From contig OZ022261.1 of NCBI GenBank assembly GCA_963978905.1, positions 20,953,686 to 21,017,685 on the forward strand: DNA of 64,000 nt. The letters are read 5' to 3'. This document shows positions 56,820-64,000 of the stretch, piece by piece. The notes under the pieces were generated by a model, which was given only the letters and a program-made list of their open reading frames with translations, had not been told where the DNA came from and ran no database searches. The stretch's first letter is position 1, and the number at the start of each line of letters is the position of its first letter. The position numbers were made by a program, and so were the translations under genes. The stretch is from Trichostrongylus colubriformis (Eukaryota; Nematoda; Chromadorea; Rhabditida; Trichostrongylidae).

Positions 56820-57400
56820 TCAGTGGGACTTCAATGCAAGGGTAGGCTCACGGAATGCTAGCGAGATCTTTGTTGGACCCCACTCAGATGAAGAAAGAAA
56901 CGAAGCTGGGCAGAGGCTGGTAAACTTCTGCCAGCCTAAACTACCACGGAAACAGCCAATTCTACAAAACACGACATAGGAGATGGACGCACATCGCCCC
57001 GAACGGACAGCACCTCTACGAGCTGGACCACATCCTCTGCAATCGCAAAGCAATGACAGACATGGCCGTTGTTCCTTCGTTCAACACTGGCAGCGATCAT
57101 CGGCTGTTGAGAGCTCGATTTCACTTCGATCATGGACGTACACGCCTTGCTCGCGTCTTATCCAGAAGACCACCTACAACTATTCGCAAGAGGATCTCGA
57201 CAACGACTACGAATCGCTTGTGAACACAATAAGTGGTATAAGGAATCGCTGTCGCCACAACGCCCCCACTCACCACGGGTGCCGCATCTCCTCGCCTACA
57301 CGGGCTCTGCTAGAGAAGCGGAGACAAATGGATCGCAGCGCCAATCATGTGGAGTACACGATCCTCAGCAGGTTGTCCGTGCTTGAAGGGTCCCGATGGC
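56820..57400 (+). pseudogene. RTE endonuclease C-terminal half and linker
   Basis: DFNARVG near 56828 matches the catalytic GDFNA block, here with tryptophan before the aspartate. After a frame change, HRRWTHIAPNGQHLYELDHI (56970-57035) and GSDHRLLR (57089-57113) complete the endonuclease. A linker follows in another frame, NYSQEDLDNDYESLVNTISG, then SSPTRALLEKRRQMDRSANH. At least three frames are used. Confidence 0.82.
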
Positions 57401-58916
57401 AGCCGCACTTCGTCGAGGCCGGAAATGGAAGCATTGCTTGTCAGATTTTACTCCGATCTTTACAAATCAAGCCACGTACCCGCCCCGGAAAGTTCGGATA
57501 CTGGAGAGGTCGTTCTACCTATCCTGTGTACCAACTGCTTGGAAGCGATCAAAAACAGTTCTACTGTTCAAGAAGGGAGACAAAGAAGACTTGTCAAATT
57601 ACCGCCCTATCACTCTACTGCCAGTGCTATATAAAGCCTTCACCCGCTGTATCCTAAACCGTATACGAAGAACTTTAGACGAGGCACAACCGGTCGAGCA
57701 GGCAGGATATCGCCGAACACTCAGCACCCTGGACCATATCACCACGTGTTGCCGCTTGATAGAGGTAGCTCGTGAACATCAAATTCCTCTCGTCTTCACA
57801 TTCACCGACTATAAGAAAGCATTTGATTCTGTGGAACCAACCTATGTATGGAATTCGCTGGTGGAGCAGGGAGTGGAAAGACGGTATATATGCGCTCTAC
57901 AACGGTGCTATACTGGCTGTACAACAACCATACGGCCTTTTGTAAATGATCTCGAGATGAAAATCGAAAAGGGGATTCGGCAAGGAGATCCGATCTCGCC
58001 AAACCTGTTCTCGGCATGTTTGGAGTCCGCCATACGTCGGTGTGATTGGACCGATTTTGGTATCAATATAGATGGCAAGAAGCTAAATCGTCTCCGGATC
58101 GCGGATGACCTGGTGCTGATCACGCATACGACAAGCAACGCATCGGAAATGCTCAGCAGCCTCAACCGTGAGGGAGTCAAGGCGAGGCTCGCTATCAACG
58201 TCGCAAAGACGAAGGTTATGCGGAACACGTTCGCTCCACCAGGCGTAGTGCACCTCAACGGGAATGCTGTCGAGGAAGTAGTGGAATATGTATATCTAGG
58301 CCGGTCTCTCAATGTGAGAAATGATCTCAAGCTGGAGATCCAGAGACGTCGAAAGGCAGGTTGGTCTGCATTCAATTGCATTAAGAGTGTGATCGACGAC
58401 ACCAAGGACATTAAACTTCGAGCCGAGCTGTTCAATCCAATTGTGCTATCGGCGCTGTGCTACGGATGCGAGACCTGGACACTGACGGCGTCGATGGAAA
58501 AACAGTTGGAAACGATACAGGCTTCACTCGAACGGCGGCTGCTTGGGTTCACGCTTAGCCGGCAACGGGAACTTGGCCTGCACAACTCCGACATCAGAGC
58601 AATGTCTAGAGTAAAGGATGCGCTCGCATACGCCGACGAATCAAAACATCGCTACGCAGGGCATCTGATGCGGCGCACTGATGGCCGATGGAGTTCTGCC
58701 ACTATCCGTTGGTACCCAAGAGGGCTCACGCGCCCGGGCGCCCGACCGCCTATGCGATGGTTCGACACGATCGCACTCAGAAACAATGTCGTTGATCCAG
58801 CCTCATTACAGCAGATCGCCCATTGGACGACTGTGGCGCAAGATCGTTACAAATGGAATAGAAGTTTGGACCCGCTCAAAGCCAATCGCTTGCTGAGGAA
58901 CGGGTCGCCTAAGTAA
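57396..58916 (+). pseudogene. RTE reverse transcriptase and C-terminus, long open frame with N-terminal deletion
   Basis: A single 506-codon frame runs to TAA at 58914-58916. Residues 1 to about 45 do not match RTE and look out of phase. From residue 46 it reads PTAWKRSKTVLLFKKGDKED and NYRPITLLPVLYK (68-80), then FTDYKKAFD (136-144), IRQGDPISPNLF (194-205) and IADD (235-238, in place of FADD). It continues through the thumb (VEYVYLGRSLN near 297-306) and the typical C-terminus. The first RT segment, containing the GPDxI block present in the other copy, is deleted, so the enzyme is probably inactive. Its translation start is unknown. Confidence 0.88.
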
Positions 58917-59099
58917 CCTAAGTAAGATACAGCCTTTTTCTTAAGTTGTCTTTGACACTCGTTTCTTTTGCTGGGTCATGTTGCCGTTATTGCATTTTTA
59001 CTTTTACCATTACAGATCGTGTTTCATGTCAAACAAATTCATTGCTTATGTATGCAATAATAAGTCATTCGCTTCTACTGTTGTGCATTTCGGATCGAT

Positions 59100-59445
59100 T
59101 CTACTGTACTGCATTTTTAATGTTTGTTATATACGGTTTTCTCGTTTTTTGTTCTTGATTTCATGGCTTTTCGGTNNNNNNNNNNNNNNNNNNNNNNNNN
59201 NNNNNNNNNNNNNNNNNNNNNNNNNNNNNNNNNNNNNNNNNNNNNNNNNNNNNNNNNNNNNNNNNNNNNNNNNNNNNNNNNNNNNNNNNNNNNNNNNNNN
59301 NNNNNNNNNNNNNNNNNNNNNNNNNNNNNNNNNNNNNNNNNNNNNNNNNNNNNNNNNNNNNNNNNNNNNNNNNNNTACCGAAAAGCCATGAAAATCGAGA
59401 GCAAAAACGAGAAAACGCATATCAAACATTAAAAAAACACTATTA
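59100..59445. repeat. Inverted repeat whose centre is an assembly gap
   Basis: The 76 bp left of the gap and 70 bp right are inverted copies. The left ends TTCATGGCTTTTCGGT; the right starts TACCGAAAAGCCATGAA and continues with ACGAGAAAACGCATAT, the inverse of ATACGGTTTTCTCGT. Similarity continues outward to TTTAATGTTTG and its complement near 59430. The gap (59176-59375) is exactly 200 N, likely a placeholder. Confidence 0.85.
59176..59375. other. Assembly gap, 200 N
   Basis: Unsequenced. Open frames running through it are meaningless. Confidence 0.99.
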
Positions 59446-59534
59446 TAGAGTGTCTGCTTAGCTTACCTTTGAAGGAACTATGCCATCTTAGATGTGCAGG
59501 TACTACTGTAGACGAGATGATTCAACTCGAACTC

Positions 59535-59578
59535 GCCGCGGGCGGCTAGGCGATTCGCTGTCATATATGCCCACACCC
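59535..59578 (-). mobile_element. Solo right end of a Mutator-like MITE
   Basis: GGCGATTCGCTGTCATATAT then GCCCACACC is the inverted form of the end at 55148. No matching left arm is adjacent. Confidence 0.6.
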
Positions 59579-59579
59579 C

Positions 59580-60105
59580 CCAGAATGTTCCCATTTTTTT
59601 CGTTAAGAGGTAAAAAGATTTTTGCACATCATCACGGTTATTACTAGTGTCATCTATAGGACAGAGAACTAAATCCCTTTGAAAAATTCTGAGGATTGTG
59701 AGTGGCAAAAACGCATTGTTGATATCATCGGTCGGAACACTTGCACGTCACCCCATCGTAAGCTGGAAATACCCAGTTGCTCAAAGCCTTGTTATGAGAT
59801 AATGAGATTTTTCTTATAGAGAATATGGCGTTGCTCTTGTCCTCAAACCAGTCTATCAGTCACAGTAGCAGCTGCTGCCGCCAGATATCACTTATCATTG
59901 GGCACATCGCAATAGCTAAAAAGGTTATAAGCACTGTCCACAAGTGCGTACATTATCATTCCACCACACTTGTTGATTATACACGTTCTTGTACTAAAAG
60001 CTTCACACCTACGGTGTTTCTCTGTCCTTTGGTACTCTTTTTGCTTACCTTAGGGCGTCTTGGAAAGTGTTGACCAAGAGTGATGGAGTATGTGCAGCCA
60101 CTCGT
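59580..60105. other. No recognisable gene
   Basis: An 82-codon frame at 59825-60073 has no motif. Confidence 0.45.
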
Positions 60106-60108
60106 TTA

Positions 60109-60930
60109 AAGCTTATATATGTTTTCGATAGAGCTATTTATGCTCTACAACGCTACTATCTGTTTTTCGATTTTTTCTTTTACCTGATATTTATGAGGTT
60201 TGGAAGAAAATTTGCACTCCCTGGTACTGGCTTTTCGTGTCAAACATGCTCGATTTCATCGACTTGACATTCCTCTTAAATGTCTAAAAAATGGCAAAAA
60301 TTAAGCTGAACAAAACCGTAAGCACGACCTTGTAGAGCGAAAAAAGCTCTATCGAGTCATAAAAACGCTGTGCTAAAACAATCCATTTTCTTTACGCAAT
60401 TTTGAATTGAAAAAAAGGTGGAAACTTATTCTTACATGCTAAAATATTGAAGGATGCAAAAGACAAAAGAGTAGAATCATCTTATAGAGCAAAAAAGCTC
60501 TACCGAACACATGTATAAATATTCCCTTCAATCTCGATGGTAAGCGAGGAAGAGAAATAACGAAAGTGCGCACTTTCCTGTGTACCGCATTTGTGAGTCT
60601 AAAAACAGCAAAATGTTGAGCGAATCGAATAAAAATTGGTACAATTCTGTAGAGCTGAGAAAGCTCTATCTTATTCATATGCACACATATTTTTTGATCT
60701 CGATGGCAGACGAGGAAGATGAAGTGTAGGGAGTGCCAATTTTCGCCTTCACATTACTTCATTTCCAAATCTTATAAATATTAGGCAATCGAAGAAACTG
60801 AAAAACAGATAGTGGAATTTGTAGAGCAGAAAAAGCTTTATCGAAAACATATATAAGCTTCGTCGAAAGGTCAAGGGAACAGTGTGAAAAACAGAGCAAA
60901 AAAAGCGCCCGAACTTATTCTTCAACCCAA
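60109..60930. mobile_element. Hairpin foldback element copy 3, left arm mostly deleted
   Basis: The right arm is complete: it ends CTTATTCTTCAACCCAA before TA (60931-60932), matching the 25842 terminus. The left arm keeps only the first hairpin (near 60128-60150) and TTTATGAGGTTTGGAAG, then jumps to the central ATGCTCGATTTCATCGAC segment. Five hairpins remain, with stems TAGAGC/GCTCTA (the last GCTTTA) and different loops. Sequence has diverged moderately from the 24463 copy. Confidence 0.82.
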
Positions 60931-60934
60931 TACA

Positions 60935-62885
60935 AGTGACCCGTTCGCGCCATTTTACAGCAGTGGAAGGTATTCTTATTTTTTTCGTCATACTGATATT
61001 TGTTTCATTTTCTCAAGTTTGTTCCCCCCTTTTCTCTAGAAGACAGTCCTGGCACGCCCATAGCAGCGATATCAACGGTGATCGTAGTATTCAGACACAC
61101 TCATTTCCACGAAATATGACGAAACATCCCTTGTCTGTCATAGAACACCTGCTCTTCACTGCAAACCTTGAGAAAATTCTGGAATATTCGAAAACAAACT
61201 ACAGATGTGTCGGGTTTTTGGAATGTCGGTTTTGATTTGGAAACGTAATTCGTTACAACAACAGATTAACGTCTTAATTTTGATGGCAGTCTCATTCCTG
61301 ATGTGTAACACTTCTGCATCTTTTACACATCGTAATAAAGTTCTTATCAGAAGACCAGAGAACTGTGCGCTGACGGAGTTGATCACCCAAAACCACGCCT
61401 TCCCGAAGTTCTTGAATCGGCGGTCGCACATCGACAATACCAAAAATGTCAGAGACTGTGCGAGGTCAGATATGAAAAAGAATGTGAAACTCGGTGTACC
61501 ACGTGTGTCTAGAATCAACTTGACCATGACCGCCGCTCATCATGGATTCATGTGGTTGTGATCGATACTTCAGTGGTGACGAGCACGTCTACCGAAAAAA
61601 TCAGAGGGCAGTAGCTTCTGACCATTTTACTGCGTTTTCCCCCGTTGTTGTACTATTAAGAACTACTGAACGTATTCAGCAATCAAACAAAATACCCATG
61701 CAATACTTTCAAAATAGCTATTTTATCGATTTTACACTTGATAGTGGAATCCATGTATTTCTATGTTGGGAAGCGTGATAAGAGGTAGAAAAGGACACTC
61801 AATAAATTCACAAAAAGAGGGATAAGCGGTGCCAAAATCGCCGTCCCGGCCTGAGAGCACAATAATCGGCTTCACTCCTTATCTACAATAAACAGCAGCT
61901 CAACGCCCAATGACTGAATGGTTTTAATGGGTTCATCCTCACTTCGCCGACAAACTCAAGTTGTGATGTTAGTTTTGATACTACAGACTGCGCTCCGCGA
62001 AACCGCTTCGGGAATTTGGTGTAAAAAAAACTGCATGCAATTGATGCAATCTGACTGCTCACAAATCTTTTATGATTTGTCTACAAAAAATCATTCGAGT
62101 AACCTTGACAATTCCAACCGGAATTTCTATTCTAGCTATTCTAGAAGTCATTCTTGAATTGTAGACGATCACGGTCAATCGTTAGGCGTAGATTGTTGAC
62201 CCACTTCGACCAAACCCAGTTCGCTGAGTTGATCAATAAGGGAGCTCAAGTGAGTGGGGACGGAGTTGCTTAGGACAAGTGAAGGGCCGTGATGTCGCAC
62301 CGTAGAGGTGCAGCCTGAACGGTTATCCAAGGAGTTACTGCCCCAAGAGGGTAAGTCGACTTATCTTGCTATCGTGGAGTGTGCCTTTGGGGCATAGGGA
62401 TGCTAGTGGTGCCTGGCCTGACGTTTTTTATTCCAGTCTTATTTTCCGTGAAAACTACTCGTCCATATTGGCGCAGCGATGAGCAAAAGCTGCTCAGACT
62501 GCTGTAAGGTTCTCTCAGTGGCTTTACTAAGCAAGACTCAGGTGATCCACCACACGACATGAGCGACAAGGTGTACCAGTTCCTAAAATCTTCCAGAATA
62601 GTCCTTATGTGCCACATCCCCCAATAAAATGGAGAGTGCCGTCTTACTGTGGTCGATTACTCGTGCGAGACTAGTCTGACGATGAAAGACCAGAATACCG
62701 GATTTGCAAAGAAGGGCCATTCTCAAGCATTTTCAAATGCCTCCATGATTTTGAAAAGAAGACGAGTGCTTGGTACACTCGAGGCTGGCAACGCTGACCA
62801 CTTGAGCTACGTTTTATTTGAAGGAATCGCCCGCGGAAAACATGAGCTTCTTTGTTACCCATATATTTATGTTGTATTTTCCTAA
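60935..62885. other. No recognisable gene
   Basis: Opposed frames at 61156-61561 (up to 123 codons) have no family motif. At 62200-62420 there is a GC-richer, possibly structured stretch (GCACCGTAGAGGTGC can pair) without an RNA family match. Confidence 0.4.
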
Positions 62886-62888
62886 TAA

Positions 62889-63178
62889 GGGCTGCATGCA
62901 AAGTTTGTGAAAAAGTGAGAATTCGGCTACGATACAGCTCCTCAAATTCTCGGCCGAGTGGGCGGGTCCCCAGCCAAAGCCTCGTCCCGTCGTCCGCCGC
63001 GGTTGGGAACGGAAGGTGGGACCGTTTACGTCAATTTCTGTTCCTACAATGCGTCTCCGACCGCCGCGAACGACGGAGTGGACACTTGCTTGGAGGCCCC
63101 GCCCACCCGGCCGAGATTTTGTGGTGCTGTATCTTAGCCGAATTTTCACTTTTCCGCGTGAAACTTTGCATGCGGCTC
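62889..63178. mobile_element. Palindromic MITE, 290 bp
   Basis: Inverted arms of about 85-90 bp. The left arm has GGCTGCATGCAAAGTTTGTG, ATTCGGCTACGATACAGC and TCGGCCGAGTGGGCGGG. The right arm, reverse-complemented, has AGCCGCATGCAAAGTTTCAC, ATTCGGCTAAGATACAGC and TCGGCCGGGTGGGCGGG. Only a weak 8-bp flank similarity is seen. Frames of 76-112 codons on both strands are by-products. Confidence 0.82.
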
Positions 63179-63181
63179 ACA

Positions 63182-64000
63182 ATAGGCTAATACAACTTGA
63201 ATACATAAGTAAAAAAAACTCATTTTTTCGTGGACGATCTCTTTGATGCTATGTCGAACTCCATTCATGCAGTCAGATCTTACAGCAGCTGGAACTCTTA
63301 CTAATAAATAAATTGAATGTAAAGCACAATGAGAACTAAACTTTTGCACACGTACCTGCCGAAAACTATTTCGACTTTTGTACAACCGCCTTCCACCATT
63401 TATTACATCTTGAAGGTAGTTCTTGTGTATTCCTCTTCTGAAGACACGACATATCCCGCTCGGCACACCGAGTACCGAACGGGAAACGATTGTACCAAAA
63501 AAAACATAAACAAGCTTCATTTTATATCAGAAGCAATATCTTGCCCATGTATATTACCAACTATAGAGATTCATATATAGAACTAATAACAACGATATTC
63601 TACACGTATTTGTGACAAAACTGGTCGTCTCGTGCAAATAGTAAGCGATTTTCACAGCTGATTCCTGCCATAGTGCTATTCGTACATGATGACCAAAGCG
63701 ATTCAGGGGAATATTGTGCGGCATATAATGCCGAGAAGCATGTGAGGCCCTACTATTGGATATCGGCATTTTTTGACACTACGGCAGAAATGCAAAGGCT
63801 GCGATAGCGTTCACAAACATTCAATACACCGCATTGAATGCGAATATTCATCTCACAGATTCGATAAACGTGTAAACTAAGGCAATATGTTCCGACAAAT
63901 CATAAAATATCATTCAAAGGCTTATTAGAAACGAGTAAAAAAGAACACATAACTCTTCTTCATGTAAGGCGTTCACGAATCATGAGCTTGTTGAGCCTGG
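63182..64000. other. No recognisable gene
   Basis: AT-rich; a 124-codon minus frame (63146-63520) starts inside the neighbouring MITE and has no motif. Confidence 0.45.

Larger units (their letters stand above)
56815..58930 (+). mobile_element. RTE-clade retrotransposon, 5'-truncated copy
   Basis: Begins within the endonuclease (WDFNARVGSRNASE near 56820) and ends with the tail CCTAAGTAACCTAAGTAA, like the tail at 37165-37184. It lacks the endonuclease N-terminal half; 5' truncation is usual for these elements. It is distinct in sequence from the copy at 34008-37184 and was not derived from it recently. Confidence 0.87.

Noticed and set aside
58978..59432. Frames of 100-137 codons across the N gap
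   Set aside because: Most of their length is unsequenced N.

Overview
This window looks like repeat-dominated, non-coding DNA from a nematode, most probably a clade V (strongylid or hookworm-type) worm. The evidence is the mixture of elements: RTE-clade and CR1-like non-LTR retrotransposons, several mariner and Tc1-like relics with TA target duplications, palindromic TTAA-target elements, and TTTTCAG-type splice acceptors. There is no bacterial gene organisation, operon or ribosome-binding site. I found no complete host gene. Five short open stretches could be exons, and all are weak calls.

Layout. 1-9.4 kb: a mariner relic (1851-2740), TTAA-target elements including a head-to-head pair (4013-4852) and a third copy (6120-6573), a second mariner relic (5243-5774), and a third (7189-9344) split by a 1.3 kb TIR element. 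9.4-24.4 kb: mostly featureless AT-rich DNA with small TIR elements, including two Mutator-like GC-rich elements (17993-18266 and 22131-22370) with 9-bp target duplications. 24.5-25.8 kb: a near-perfect 1380-bp palindrome built from eight small hairpins. 26.4-33 kb: more TTAA, Tc1-like, Mutator-like and mariner elements, one a mariner palindrome broken by a Tc1-like MITE. 33.8-39.5 kb: a diverged copy of the hairpin palindrome interrupted by an RTE retrotransposon (with an 11-bp target duplication) and a Tc1-like transposon. 41.4-45.4 kb: a nested mariner-in-MITE, a Mutator-like element and another palindrome. 47.2-55 kb: minus-strand CR1-like fragments. Between them lie a tandem array of seven exon-like 52-nt cassettes (52272-53344) and a TTAA element. 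56.8-58.9 kb: a second RTE copy with a 506-codon reverse-transcriptase frame. 59.1-59.4 kb: a 200-N gap inside an inverted repeat. 60.1-60.9 kb: a third hairpin-palindrome copy. 62.9-63.2 kb: a palindromic MITE.

None of the transposase or reverse-transcriptase genes looks fully intact, so the window is a record of layered insertions rather than a set of cooperating genes. The most unusual signals are the palindrome family carrying conserved TAGAGC-N7-GCTCTA hairpins, the seven-fold exon-like cassette array, and the assembly gap that falls exactly in the centre of an inverted repeat.
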